A stretch of DNA of 64,000 nt from Aneurinibacillus tyrosinisolvens (GTDB taxonomy: Bacteria > Bacillota > Bacilli > Aneurinibacillales > Aneurinibacillaceae), in NCBI RefSeq assembly GCF_001015055.1, contig NZ_BBWZ01000023.1, positions 1-64,000 on the forward strand, in the 5' to 3' direction. How positions within the stretch are numbered: the first letter of the stretch is position 1; every line of letters starts with the position of its first letter. The notes under the pieces are model-generated. The model worked only from the letters and a program-made list of their open reading frames with translations. It did no database searches and had not been told where the DNA came from. The position numbers were made by a program, and so were the translations under genes. Shown here piece by piece: positions 25,704-34,945 of this stretch.

Positions 25704-27041
25704 GATAACAAACCCTTACACAATATAAAGTGGCAAAGGCTTATCTACATTTAGCTAGTAAGAATATACCATACAATGTTATATAATTCAATAAATTAAT
25801 AGCCTACTAAACAAGAAATATTGATTTAGATAAAACCCATGAAAATAAATTCAAGAAATTTTAAGACATGTCCATGAAACTATACTAACTCCAAAGCTTT
25901 AAAAGTGTTAAGGTCTTATCCTGGCCATTAACATTTTATGAAATCAACCTTCTTAATTAATATTTATAAAACACCTCAACATATTTATAGCAGATGCGCT
26001 CAGGCCTGTTTGGGCAAAGGAAATGGACTCCTAAAATAAAGGTTATAAATCTAAAATAGGATTGGCTAAGTAAAGAGTTATTACTATGGATTAATAAGAG
26101 AACAAAATTCTTTCTTTCGTATATAAGTGACAACTACGTAACAAAAAGAGTCCTCTTACATTATTTAAGAAGGACCCTTTTGCATTCTCCAAAATAGCTT
26201 TTCGGACATTTGATGCAAGTATTACAATGAGAGTTAATTAAATACGAAAATGAAAAATCAAAGTGTTTTTAGCACAAAAACAATCATAATGACTAACAAA
26301 AACCTACCGTTTAATTTTAAAACGAAACTTATATAAATTGGGTTTAACCATTCATCCTACCTATCGTTAATTAAGGAAAAGTGATTTACGCATATCGCCA
26401 TTTTCCCATTTAAAGAACTTCTCAAATCCTACAACAGCTGTTTTATATTCCTAAGATTTAATATTGAGAAAAGTAATAACTCCTATTCAAATTATGTTTA
26501 ATGGTGTTTTAAAATCATTAAAGTAAGTAGGTTGAAATTTACCTATTTATTACACTATCAATTAAATAGTTTAATGGTACTAATTATTTATAATTTTTTA
26601 ATAATATTGATTAATCAGGTACTTATTTCCTGTTTTTTCTAATAAAGGAGGAAGTAGCACAGTTATGTCTAAATATAATAAATATAAAAATACCATCAGC
26701 AACTTAGGTTTCCAGTTCTCTTGATGATGGTAAGGTGCAGCCTTTAAAAAAAAGAACAATTATTATCTTACAACTTAGCCTTCATATTGTGAAATTTAGG
26801 GGCTAATATTACCAACAAGGGAGGAAATGAAATGTGAGTTTCAGAATATAAAAGAGAAAAACAGAAACTTAATGTTAAAATTTTTAGTATAAAAAACATA
26901 AAATTATCTATTTATAAAAACTGAATATATAACACAGATGCAGATTGAAAAACTCTGTTAGAAAATAACAGAATAGTCAGAATTAATATGTGTTATTTTA
27001 AGTAATATGGTTCAGATGTATAACAAATTGGAGGAGAAAAA
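25704..27041. other. AT-rich 1.3-kb stretch with almost no genes
   Basis: No convincing long gene on either strand. It contains a terminator-like hairpin at 26145-26181 (AAAAGAGTCCT / AGGACCCTTTT) and a very short ORF with a good ribosome site at 26665. A second short ORF at 26827-26892 has GGAGG too close to its ATG to be convincing. The base composition is clearly more AT-rich than the flanks, which fits acquired DNA. Confidence 0.6.
26665..26724 (+). CDS. Possible 19-aa peptide
   Basis: AAAGGAGG lies 11 nt before an ATG that opens 19 codons (MSKYNKYKNTISNLGFQFS). The gap is longer than ideal. It lies about 320 bp upstream of the secreted RlpA-like gene on the same strand. It could be a leader peptide, a signalling peptide or chance. 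Confidence 0.3.
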   Translation: MSKYNKYKNTISNLGFQFS

Positions 27042-27881
27042 ATGGGGAAAAGAGCTATTTTCACATCACTAGCTACTGTAGCAATTTTAAGTATGTCCTT
27101 GAATACTGTATCAGCAACATCTACTCAGTCTTCAACCTTGTCTATTGAACAAACGATTCCTAAAACAATGCCTCCAGGTACCACATTAACATACGATAAA
27201 AATGGTAAAATGGTTGTTCAAAGTCCAAAATTAGAAGGAGTTAAATCAGGAGCAAAAAAAAATAAAGTTCCTGACATTTCACAGGATAAAATACTTCAGC
27301 TAGAAGCCAAAGAAAAAGAAATCCTTAAAGAAATGGAACAAGCGCGTGCTTCTCTTCCAGTTTACCATCTCGATGATCCTGTACTCCCTAAACCTCAGCC
27401 TGGTATGACAGTCCTTTATGATGGAATGGGTTATCCAACAAAAGTCGTCGATGCTAATGGAAATCCAATTAGTGAAAAATCAGCTACTGGAATTAACATA
27501 ATGTCGGATGCAGGTGTAGGGACTTACACTTACGGGGCAAGTAACAATAAAATTACAATTTCTTCAACCAATGTACTTGGTGAGGGTACAGTTACTTGGT
27601 ATGATGGAGTTGGAGGAAAGGGATACGATCAAACGATACTAACAGAAGAAGACTGTGCTACAAAGCAATCCATTGATAATCCACCAAAAGCTACTGAAAT
27701 TAATGTAAGAAATTTAGAAAATAACATTGCTGGTATCGTTTATAAGTATGATGTTGGAAGTTTACCTAACGCTATAATCGATATAATGCCTAATAAGATG
27801 TCCTTTTACTTTGAGACAACAATAGGAACTTATCCAACGCCTTATGGAAGTTTTACTGGACGCTACTTTCACTACAGATAA
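27042..27881 (+). CDS. Secreted RlpA/expansin-like (double-psi barrel) protein
   Basis: 279 residues. Signal peptide ending VSA. A spacer with a helical stretch (LQLEAKEKEILKEMEQA) and two PG-type turns precedes a C-terminal domain from about residue 180: GEGTVTWYDG, then TEINVRNLENN, then DVGSLPNAIIDIMP, the order seen in RlpA-type double-psi beta-barrels. These bind or cleave peptidoglycan glycan. The catalytic Asp is plausibly in the DVG motif. GGAGG precedes the ATG. Confidence 0.6.
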   Translation: MGKRAIFTSLATVAILSMSLNTVSATSTQSSTLSIEQTIPKTMPPGTTLTYDKNGKMVVQSPKLEGVKSGAKKNKVPDISQDKILQLEAKEKEILKEMEQARASLPVYHLDDPVLPKPQPGMTVLYDGMGYPTKVVDANGNPISEKSATGINIMSDAGVGTYTYGASNNKITISSTNVLGEGTVTWYDGVGGKGYDQTILTEEDCATKQSIDNPPKATEINVRNLENNIAGIVYKYDVGSLPNAIIDIMPNKMSFYFETTIGTYPTPYGSFTGRYFHYR

Positions 27882-27939
27882 ATTACAAATTGATGACTTT
27901 GCTGCAAAATAGGTGATACTTTATAACGGTAAATAGGAA

Positions 27940-27973
27940 AGTGTTGGGCTACAACTCCAACACTTTTTATTTT
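27940..27973 (+). terminator. Rho-independent terminator
   Basis: AGTGTTGG/CCAACACT stem followed by TTTTTATTTTA on the plus strand, directly after the RlpA-like gene. Confidence 0.85.
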
Positions 27974-27993
27974 ATGTATCAGGAGGATTTCGA

Positions 27994-29275
27994 ATGAAAT
28001 ACTTTTTCTGCTCATTTTTGTGTTTTATTATAACTGTTGCATTGAGCGCTTGTTCATCTCTTGAAGGCATTAGTAGCAAAAGTGGGTCTTATACTTCTCT
28101 AAAACCAGATAGGTCTCCTTATTTATCTATAACTTTAACTTCACAAAAGGACGGGAAGTTTACAACTCAATTTTTCACTTATAATCTTACATCAAAAGTA
28201 ATTACGGAAGTGGGGCAAGTACCGATGACTGCCCAATACCCTTTGGGTGTTGTTGACCGTAATAACAATGTTCTGTATTACTCTGAACGCGATTCAACCG
28301 GCTCGGATCAATTAGTCGAATATGATTTAAACTTAAAAAAGAAAGAACAATTAACAACAAATCTGTCTGCGATTAATCATATGATTCCGGTTGATAATAA
28401 AATCTTTATGTCTGTGTCACAGAATGTATTTGGCAAAGAAAAAGTGCAGAGTTCGGCAATGGATGTTATTCATCAATATACAATAATATTCATCATTTTT
28501 GCATAGATTTGACATGGAGCCTCTAGGGGCATGATTTGCTACGAACTGCTGGGAACTCATAGTACGCTTGGCTATCTAGCCTATCATGCCCCCTCTCCAT
28601 GTAAAATCTAATGAATGGAAAGTGTATCAAAAATGGTTGCCGAACTCTGCACTTTTAAATTGCCATCTACAACAGAAGGGTGAAAGAAATATTCCATTGG
28701 CAATCTACGATTTGCAATCTAAAAAGTTAAAACTTTTGGATCAAAGTGACCACGATACTTCTGTTCGCTCATTGACATTCAATCCATTTACAAGAAAACT
28801 TTATGCTTCCCTCTATTCTTATAAAGAAAGGTTGCAAAAAGGACATAAAGCTGAATTGGAACAAACACCGGATGTAGTACCTGCGGTTCACCGAGTACGT
28901 GAATATGATGTAGACGGAAAAATGTTAAAGGAAATATATAAAGCGGAAGAAATGGTCATGCTTTTTTCTAGCTCAAGAGATAACAAGTTCGCTCTAATCA
29001 GAACTGCACCAATGGTATTTAAAGAAAGAAAATTATATTTACTTAACCTAAAAAATGACAAGAAACAACTACTCAAAACTGAAAATTATGGCGCCATTGA
29101 ACATGCTTACTTTTCCCCTGACAATCAGGGTTTCTTCTTTACAGGTAGAGAAAATTCAAAAAATCAGGAGGGAACCCCAAACGCATTATATTACTATCAT
29201 TTACAGACTGGAAAAATTGAAGAAATATTTGCGAAACCAGGTGGGTATATAAATAATTTTGTGTTGCTAAACTGA
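27994..29275 (+). pseudogene. Propeller-type lipoprotein gene interrupted by a 107-bp insertion
   Basis: The N-terminal half (27994 to about 28450) has a lipobox (VALSAC) and propeller-like repeats (NVLYYSERDSTGSDQLVEYDLNLKKK). The C-terminal half (about 28612-29275, another frame) continues the same repeat type (LAIYDLQSKKLKLLDQSD, YFSPDNQGFFFTGREN). Between them sits the palindromic insertion 28504-28610, and the frame shifts by one. The family reads like TolB/WD-type surface lipoproteins. Good ribosome site CAGGAGG before the ATG. Confidence 0.7.
28504..28610. mobile_element. 107-bp palindromic insertion (MITE/REP-like)
   Basis: Ends TAGATTTGACATGGAG and CTCCATGTAAAATCTA pair with one mismatch. 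A second internal pair GGGGCATGAT (28526-28535) / ATCATGCCCC (28583-28592) closes a nearly continuous cruciform. It interrupts a coding sequence and has no gene of its own. Family not recognised. Confidence 0.6.
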
Positions 29276-29327
29276 ATATTATGATTTCGCTTTTACTCCG
29301 GATTTGTAGAAACAATAATGAAAATAT

Positions 29328-29506
29328 AAAGGAATGATATTTACCAAAGAAATCTACAAAGTGCAAATGTAATCGGTTATATAGATAGCAATAAAAAGAT
29401 AGCACTTGAATTTTGGTATATTAATAATAAGTTTAGTATGATTAACTTTGATATTCCACCAATGAATCGAACATTTGATATACAGAAAAGTACATCAGTG
29501 AAGTAG
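29328..29506 (+). pseudogene. Fragment of an unknown protein gene
   Basis: An open frame without a normal start encodes ANVIGYIDSNKKIALEFWYI..., a hydrophilic beta-like segment ending at TAG 29504. It looks like the 3' remnant of a longer gene, next to the interrupted lipoprotein. Confidence 0.35.
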
Positions 29507-29664
29507 GGACGCCTCTCATTGGAAATGCATTAAAGTTCGATAAAAATTTGTATGAATGCCTCCATCATTTGCCGCCTTTAATAGCAATACGTATTGCATT
29601 ATATATTACAGTTCGTGTTTTCACTCAGGATGTACCTTGCCATAGGAATGTAAAATTCCCCATA

Positions 29665-29697
29665 CACTACTCTCTTTCCGGGAAAGGGGAGTTTTTT
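29665..29697 (+). terminator. Terminator on plus strand
   Basis: ACTCTCTTT/GAAAGGGGAGT imperfect stem followed by TTTTTTG, closing the plus-strand island. Confidence 0.6.
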
Positions 29698-29776
29698 GTT
29701 ACATCAATGAAAGTATGATTAGGAAGCATTGTAATAAACTGTTTTACTATGAATTATAAACTTTTTTAGGAACGAT

Positions 29777-29812
29777 AAAGTCGCCCACTAACTAATTAGC
29801 AGGCGGCTTTTT
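29777..29812 (-). terminator. Terminator of the exonuclease operon
   Basis: AAAGCCGCC/GGCGACTTT imperfect stem on the minus strand immediately after the stop at 29817, with a short T tract. Confidence 0.6.
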
Positions 29813-29816
29813 ATGT

Positions 29817-30164
29817 TTAAAACAGAAGTAGTTGCCCATTGGCATCTGCACTCTCCACTTCTTCCTCTTCCTTGTTTTCCTGCAAGGAAGGTGTCTCGGC
29901 AAACAGAGGCTCAACAGGCTCGTTTGCTTCCATTAAGAATGGCCCCTCTTTTAGTATAGGCGTTGTCCTTATACTCACCTCAACTCCCTCAATCGGTGGG
30001 TATATCAAGCCTTGCTGTCTTAGGTACACAGTACAAAGCATTGAATAATCCGGATCCACGTCAACATGTACGCATTTTTTTCTTCCCATCTCACATAGAT
30101 GGTGCGACCCGCAGCAACCAAACGACGCTCCTTTTGACAGCTCACTTAACTTAATTTTCTCCAT
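29817..30164 (-). CDS. Cys/His-rich hypothetical protein, 115 aa
   Basis: The N-terminal motif FGCCGSHHLCEMGRKKCVH could bind zinc through four Cys and two to three His. The C-terminal part is acidic (EEEEVESAD). GGGGGAG lies 7 nt before the ATG. Second gene behind the FEN-like exonuclease, 18 nt away; it may assist it. Confidence 0.6.
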   Translation of the reverse strand: MEKIKLSELSKGASFGCCGSHHLCEMGRKKCVHVDVDPDYSMLCTVYLRQQGLIYPPIEGVEVSIRTTPILKEGPFLMEANEPVEPLFAETPSLQENKEEEEVESADANGQLLLF

Positions 30165-30182
30165 GATTTTCTCCCCCTATGG

Positions 30183-31553
30183 TTACGCGCCCATTCTCTC
30201 AAGAAACGACTTGAATTCTAATTTTCTAAACCCTTCAATCATGCCCGCACGATTTAATTGTAAGGAAAGGCGGGAAACATCGACATTTTTCAATTCTGGT
30301 ACATCTACAATCGTAGCAAGCTTTTTGGATAGGATAGCTGAATCATAACCCGCTTCCAGACTTTTGTAGTACCGCTTGAACTCCGATGTTTTGATTTCTT
30401 CAAGATTAGCGTATAAATTCTCTACTGACTTGTACTTTTGAAGCATAGCGGGTGCTTTTGAATCGCCCACTCCTTTAACACCAGTAATCCCATCGGATTT
30501 ATCACCTACCAGAGCTTTCAGGTCAATAATCTGATGGGGTTCAAGTCCATATTCCTCCGCCAGCATATCCTTCGTATATGTTACGTTGTTTCCATTTTTG
30601 TCTTTACGAATGATATGAATGCGCTTATGGAGCAATTGGTAAAAATCGCGGTCATTACTACAGATGTATACCTCTCCATTCGTTTCATTTATCCACTTTC
30701 TGGAAAAACTACCGATTATATCATCGCATTCATAAGGTTCCGTGACCAGCTGCGGAACTCCCATTTCTTTTAACAAATCCCAAATAAGAGGCTCTTGGGC
30801 GGTCAATTCAACAGGTTTTTCCGAGGAATCTCGATGGGCTTTGTAGCCGTCGAACATCGAGCGGCGAAACGTCTTTTTGCGGTCACAATCCCATGCCACA
30901 CATACGCTACTCGGATTGAATTCCCTCAGCAAATTGAAAAATATTTCAATAAATGTGCGTACTGCGTTCGTTGGCGTTCCATCACTCCGTTTCAAGATAT
31001 ATCCTCCGCTTGATGACCCATAAAATGCCCGATTTAGAATGTTTGGACCATCAATTAATAGTAATGTGCCCCCTGCTTTCTGTCCCTGTTTAGGAACAAG
31101 CGGTGTTACATTTTGCTTTGGTTCCTCTTTTCGGACAGGTTTGTTTTCGGCCGCAGGAGCAGATGTATCTCCTTTTACCGTAAAAACTCCCTCATGAAAA
31201 GAATAGGAAAGAGGACGGGTTAACGCACTATGCGGATATTTTTTTCGCATTGCCCTGGTGAAATGTTGTATTTCTTCAAGAAAAGCAGAAACACTCGTTT
31301 CGCTGATAGGGAAACGCACCTCATTTCCTTCCTCCATAATTCGGGAGGGAATCGATCCCGGCATGTCACACGGTTCTGTCCCTAAAGTGACCTGAAACGC
31401 GTTAGTGGAATCCAACGTAACTCCTTTGACATTTGAAAAAGACGAGCCTCTTAACCTACTCGTTATACTATCAAAAACCGTTTCTAAACTCACGACAGTT
31501 GCTAAAGCTGGCAACACAACTCTGACCACATTTTCTTCTTTTCTCATAACCAT
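30183..31553 (-). CDS. FEN/Pol I-type 5'-3' exonuclease with extra N-terminal domain
   Basis: 456 residues. Residues about 164-455 match the 5'-3' exonuclease domain: LLIDGPNILNRAF, AWDCDRKKTFRRS..YKAHR, PYECDDIIGSF, CSNDRDFYQLL and a helix-hairpin clamp VGDKSDGITGVKGVG. The acidic metal ligands are all present. Residues 1-160 are an unrecognised basic/helical region with a Pro/Lys linker (APAAENKPVRKEEPKQ). The activity expected is removal of 5' flaps or RNA primers during plasmid replication or transfer-strand processing. GGAGG is 8 nt before the ATG. Confidence 0.85.
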   Translation of the reverse strand: MVMRKEENVVRVVLPALATVVSLETVFDSITSRLRGSSFSNVKGVTLDSTNAFQVTLGTEPCDMPGSIPSRIMEEGNEVRFPISETSVSAFLEEIQHFTRAMRKKYPHSALTRPLSYSFHEGVFTVKGDTSAPAAENKPVRKEEPKQNVTPLVPKQGQKAGGTLLLIDGPNILNRAFYGSSSGGYILKRSDGTPTNAVRTFIEIFFNLLREFNPSSVCVAWDCDRKKTFRRSMFDGYKAHRDSSEKPVELTAQEPLIWDLLKEMGVPQLVTEPYECDDIIGSFSRKWINETNGEVYICSNDRDFYQLLHKRIHIIRKDKNGNNVTYTKDMLAEEYGLEPHQIIDLKALVGDKSDGITGVKGVGDSKAPAMLQKYKSVENLYANLEEIKTSEFKRYYKSLEAGYDSAILSKKLATIVDVPELKNVDVSRLSLQLNRAGMIEGFRKLEFKSFLERMGA

Positions 31554-31581
31554 AAAGGCATCCTCCTTTTTTTAGACAAAT

Positions 31582-31646
31582 AAAAAACGCCTTTTTTGCT
31601 GGCTACGAGTAAGAATCATTTACTCTTAGTCACCAAAAAAGGCGTA
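31582..31646 (-). promoter_or_regulatory. Leader hairpin, exonuclease operon (variant)
   Basis: Long imperfect stem ACGCCTTTTTTGGTGACTAAGAGTAA... / ...CCAGCAAAAAAGGCGT on the minus strand, followed by a TTTTTT tract. It lacks the GGAAGCACC core but has the same location between a promoter-like sequence (TTTTGA-17-TATTAT, just upstream) and the first gene. Confidence 0.5.
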
Positions 31647-31652
31647 TGTAGA

Positions 31653-32012
31653 TGGACATAATAATCCCTTGTACTAACAATCAAAAGAATTTAAAACACA
31701 GCTCTCTCCACGCTTGCGGAAAGATGAAACATAAATGAAAAGTAAAATTATGCCTTTATTATACATTACCGTTAGGAAAAAAAGATAGAGAATTATAGAA
31801 ATTAGAATACATTTATTTAACAGGTAATCGTAGGAAAAAAGAAAAGGGATATGTGTTCCTTTGTATTTAATGAACCTGCGTGAATGTGCATAATCAGCAA
31901 ACCTTCCATTTTCCCTGTCATAACCCCCTCCCTACTCTCATAAGCTAGTCACGAAGAAACGAATTAACGAACTCACGCAATCCCGATATTGAAAAATTAA
32001 GGGGGCAACTCG
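31653..32012. other. Intergenic, divergent promoter region
   Basis: Between the leftward exonuclease operon and the rightward RHH gene. No ORF or obvious repeat is seen. A TATAAT box near 31757 on the minus strand and AGGGGG before 32013 are the only visible signals. Confidence 0.4.
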
Positions 32013-32567
32013 ATGAAGGGCCGTTGCTTAGGGGAGATGAGAGTATCAAAAATCTCCTTAACATTCACAGAAAATTTTGCGGTTAAAATTAACCGATTAA
32101 GTTTAGCTTGTTCAAAATCCGCGTCCGAACTGCTATTCGAAATTGTTTTTGGCTGCTTAAATCATTCGGACTTCGTTGAAGATATTCAACGAGTATATAG
32201 TAAAGGGGAATACCAGGTAAAAACTGAACCAGGTGAAAAATGTTTGGAGTATAAAGTAGAACCATTAATGAATGCGCCAATAAAAACAAAAAAATCCATT
32301 AAAAAACATAAATTGTTTCAACTTGGAAGAAGGACTGAGAAGGTGGACGTGAACATAACAATTCATGTTGAACGGCAAGCAAACATTCTCGGCAAAGCGC
32401 TCGGTTGCAGTCGTGCACAGCTCCTTGCTTTTCTTATCATGTACCAGTTAGAATCACCACAAGTACTAAACGGTTTCATGGAGCGGTATTTGGTCAATCC
32501 ACAACTCCGATTACTTCATGTAAAAAGGGATGATGAAGTCTTTTTTGAGTATTTTTACGCACAGTAA
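32013..32567 (+). CDS. Tandem ribbon-helix-helix DNA-binding protein candidate
   Basis: 184 residues. Two similar units: VSKISLTFTENFAVKINRLS..SASELLFEIVF (about 11-50) and VDVNITIHVERQANILGKAL..SRAQLLAFLIMYQL (about 111-150). Each has a short beta strand then two helices, as in RHH (MetJ/Arc-type) repressors, with a basic linker (KTKKSIKKHK) between. RHH proteins act as dimers, so two in one chain would form a pseudo-dimer. The only isolated plus-strand regulator in this part; it may regulate the neighbouring operons. AGGGGG precedes the start. Confidence 0.55.
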   Translation: MKGRCLGEMRVSKISLTFTENFAVKINRLSLACSKSASELLFEIVFGCLNHSDFVEDIQRVYSKGEYQVKTEPGEKCLEYKVEPLMNAPIKTKKSIKKHKLFQLGRRTEKVDVNITIHVERQANILGKALGCSRAQLLAFLIMYQLESPQVLNGFMERYLVNPQLRLLHVKRDDEVFFEYFYAQ

Positions 32568-32570
32568 ATA

Positions 32571-32705
32571 CTATTTCACCGGCAGCCACTTATTAATAGT
32601 TTTCATTACACCCTCAGATACTTTTTCGCACTTATTGCATCGCCCGTTATTCTTTTTTACGGTATTTTCTTTTATTTTTTTGCCACAAAAACTGCATTCT
32701 TTCAT
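32571..32705 (-). CDS. Zinc-ribbon microprotein, 44 aa
   Basis: MKECSFCGKK..GRCNKCEK gives two CxxC pairs (Cys4/7 and Cys23/26), a small zinc ribbon. AAGGAG lies 9-10 nt before the ATG. It converges with the RHH gene with 3 nt between stops. Confidence 0.65.
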   Translation of the reverse strand: MKECSFCGKKIKENTVKKNNGRCNKCEKVSEGVMKTINKWLPVK

Positions 32706-32821
32706 AATTTATCACTCCTTAGAAGTCAATATTCCTAGCATTAACAATAAATTGAATTTTAAACCTGTTAGTGTACCTGAACAGGGAAAAACATATCCGT
32801 TAGTCCCTGTAAAATAAAATA

Positions 32822-32959
32822 GAGGCTGTCTCAAAAGTCATGAGCCAGCCTCTTTAACATGAAACGATATCAACATATAGTGATTTGTTTGCAAAAAAAC
32901 CTAAATACAGTGATTCAGGTAATAGAAAACTTCCTCACTTGTACTTTTGGGACAGCCTC
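32822..32959. mobile_element. 138-bp MITE-like element with 17-bp inverted ends
   Basis: Ends GAGGCTGTCTCAAAAGT (32822-32838) and ACTTTTGGGACAGCCTC (32943-32959) are inverted with one mismatch. The end sequence resembles those of IS1182-type elements as I recall them. The interior has no ORF. A second, shorter copy of the left end (AGCCTCTTT at 32848) forms a local hairpin. No target duplication is clear. Confidence 0.6.
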
Positions 32960-32978
32960 CGTGATTATCGAATTACAA

Positions 32979-33350
32979 TTACTTATGGTATTGATAGAAC
33001 CACATGCGATATGAACGATAGGGATGCCTGATAAATCGCCAGATAGATGAATCCTCGTAAATCCCTTCATCTTCAATTTCATCCTCAGCTTCATTTTCTA
33101 TTTCTGCATTGGGTTCCTCCGTTTTTTGCCTTTCCAGCAGGAACATAATCGTGACAGGCAGCCAGAAGAACATACCGGATATCAGATAATATAAAAATCC
33201 ACTTAAAGAGTTTATGATGATGTCCCAGTTTTCTTCAAAACGATCCATTCCTTTCATTCTAGACCAAATGAAAATGAGAACATTAAGGACAAAACCAATA
33301 ATGAAGTACATCGTCAGCACACCGCAGCCAAAAATTAAAATAATGTCCAT
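32979..33350 (-). CDS. Two-helix membrane protein with acidic loop, 123 aa
   Basis: Transmembrane stretches at about 5-30 (FGCGVLTMYFIIGFVLNVLIFI) and 46-75 (LSGFLYYLISGMFFWLPVTIMFLL). An acidic segment (NEAEDEIEDEG) and basic-aromatic tail follow. No family recognised. Last gene of the unit led by the 34754 gene. Confidence 0.6.
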   Translation of the reverse strand: MDIILIFGCGVLTMYFIIGFVLNVLIFIWSRMKGMDRFEENWDIIINSLSGFLYYLISGMFFWLPVTIMFLLERQKTEEPNAEIENEAEDEIEDEGIYEDSSIWRFIRHPYRSYRMWFYQYHK

Positions 33351-33398
33351 TTCCGGGCCACCACTCCTGCCGAAAGTACGATGTGGAAACTTCGTTTC

Positions 33399-33515
33399 TT
33401 AACCTTCTGTTCTATTCGCTAAAGCACGCGCCAGTATAACAAACGCAATTCCTAAAGTAGCAATTCCTCCAACCATAAACAAACTTGCGATATATAAGGT
33501 AACGGTTTCAGACAT
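33399..33515 (-). CDS. Membrane microprotein, 38 aa
   Basis: MSETVTLYIASLFMVGGIAT, one hydrophobic helix, then ALANRTEG. GAAGGAG lies 7 nt before the ATG. Confidence 0.65.
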   Translation of the reverse strand: MSETVTLYIASLFMVGGIATLGIAFVILARALANRTEG

Positions 33516-33529
33516 AATTAATCTCCTTC

Positions 33530-33637
33530 TTATGAATAGTGTTGTTGCAGGAATATGACAATTCCAAAGAGCGTTAGTAAATAAGCATACACACTCGGCA
33601 CACTAATCCCTACTTGGTCATTACTTTTACGTTCCAT
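33530..33637 (-). CDS. Membrane microprotein, 35 aa
   Basis: MERKSNDQVGISV then one helix (YAYLLTLFGIVIFL). The AGGAGGAG site lies inside the end of the upstream gene; the stop and start are 1 nt apart. Confidence 0.65.
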   Translation of the reverse strand: MERKSNDQVGISVPSVYAYLLTLFGIVIFLQQHYS

Positions 33638-33638
33638 C

Positions 33639-34754
33639 TTAAGCCAGCTCCTCCTGTTTTTCCCCCTGTCCATTTGCAGTCTCTATTTGAGCCGCTTCCT
33701 CAACCGGCATATCTGTTGGTTCTTCGCCAAAATCATCCATAAAGGACGTACCGCTACGGCGGAATTCAGATACATAACGAACCATAGAATGGCTATCCTC
33801 CCACATTCCTACATGAGAGAAACCCAATTCCCAGGCACCGTACAATTCCGGCATCTGTAATGCTTCCTTAATTTCATTGCTTTCTATCGCAATGTCGGAA
33901 TCCTGTGTCTGGAAGAACAAACGGTATCGGAAGTTTTGCTCTGCCGCTGGATAGAGTGTTTCCGAGGAAAGAACCAGTGTCGTTGTAGTGACAACAGTTA
34001 AATAATTCAAGATACGCAATGCTTCCACTACAATACGCTGCACGTCCTCCGGGGCCTCCTTATACACAAATTCTTTCGGCAACTCCACAATCATCAGTAA
34101 TTGTTGAGGATTGTCTAATGAGCCTAAATAAGCCCAATATGACCAAACGGCTTGCAAGAACGCCAGTGCACGCTCATATAGCGTTTTCTCTTTTGGTAGG
34201 GTAAACATAGCCCCATGCTCCTCAGTAGCCTTCCAGACAACATGAGAAAGCTCATTCAGACGAGCCTTTATCCATTCCTTATTTTCCCCATCTTCCATCG
34301 ACTCCACTACACGTTGATACCCCATAAGCGGTCCCTCAACATGCGCTCTAAAAGAGGCGGGAGGGAGAAGGTCTTTTCTATTTACCCCTTTAACTTTTGC
34401 TAATAATTGAAGATATGAAGAAGAGAAGAAATTACGGTTATTAATGAAGTCTTGTCTATCTGAAAAAATCTCAGGCGGATCCGGAAATTTCTCCACCCAC
34501 TCAATTGCCGTTATGTCCATATCTTGAGCTGTAGCTGGAACTTCTTCTTCACCCGTAATCCAAAACACAGCTTTTTTATCATGCTCATGAACCAGGCGGG
34601 CAAGCTCTTTCACCATATCATGTTTCGGACTGAGGGAATTGTCACCAATAATCGCTAAGCGACTATGCTCTTCCAACCACCAAGCCCACGCCATTTCTCC
34701 GCCATCATTTAAGAAGTTGCCAATGATAATAGGTTTTTGAATCGTCTTTTCCAT
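33639..34754 (-). CDS. Hypothetical protein, 371 aa
   Basis: Soluble mixed alpha/beta protein (PIIIGNFLNDGGEMAWAWWLEEHSRL, IIGDNSLSPKHDMVKELARLV). There is no P-loop, so I do not call it an ATPase. The C-terminal tail is acidic (EEPTDMPVEEAA). The start follows AGGAGGG and is the first ATG after the leader hairpin. It heads a unit with three small membrane proteins, which suggests a membrane-associated complex. Confidence 0.6.
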   Translation of the reverse strand: MEKTIQKPIIIGNFLNDGGEMAWAWWLEEHSRLAIIGDNSLSPKHDMVKELARLVHEHDKKAVFWITGEEEVPATAQDMDITAIEWVEKFPDPPEIFSDRQDFINNRNFFSSSYLQLLAKVKGVNRKDLLPPASFRAHVEGPLMGYQRVVESMEDGENKEWIKARLNELSHVVWKATEEHGAMFTLPKEKTLYERALAFLQAVWSYWAYLGSLDNPQQLLMIVELPKEFVYKEAPEDVQRIVVEALRILNYLTVVTTTTLVLSSETLYPAAEQNFRYRLFFQTQDSDIAIESNEIKEALQMPELYGAWELGFSHVGMWEDSHSMVRYVSEFRRSGTSFMDDFGEEPTDMPVEEAAQIETANGQGEKQEELA

Positions 34755-34770
34755 TCTTTTCCCTCCTAGA

Positions 34771-34828
34771 CGCAAAAAAGCACCTAGCAATAGACAGACT
34801 TGTATTCTGTCCAGCATAGGTGCTTCCT
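34771..34828 (-). promoter_or_regulatory. Leader hairpin (attenuator-like), 33639-34754 unit
   Basis: Minus strand: GGAAGCACCTATGCTGGACAG ... CTAGGTGCTTTTTTGCG. The outer stem AAGCACCTA/TAGGTGCTT is perfect, with an inner GACAGA/TCTGTC stem. The T6-GCG tail is identical to those at 61404 and 55427. It ends 17 nt before the ATG. Confidence 0.8.
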
Positions 34829-34850
34829 ATTTTTGCTATCATTTATTGAA

Positions 34851-34879
34851 TTATTAGATTTACTATATTGTGAGTTGAA
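34851..34879 (-). promoter_or_regulatory. Sigma-A-like promoter
   Basis: TTCAAC, 17 nt, TAATAA on the minus strand, about 23 nt before the leader hairpin. Confidence 0.55.
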
Positions 34880-34945
34880 CGCACATTAATATAAAAGAAT
34901 TATAGCATTACAGCTATTCCATTTCAAGGAAGGAACGAAGCAACG

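Noticed and set aside
26827..26892. 21-codon ORF with GGAGG before its ATG
   Set aside because: Spacing of about 2 nt is too short and there is no supporting feature.
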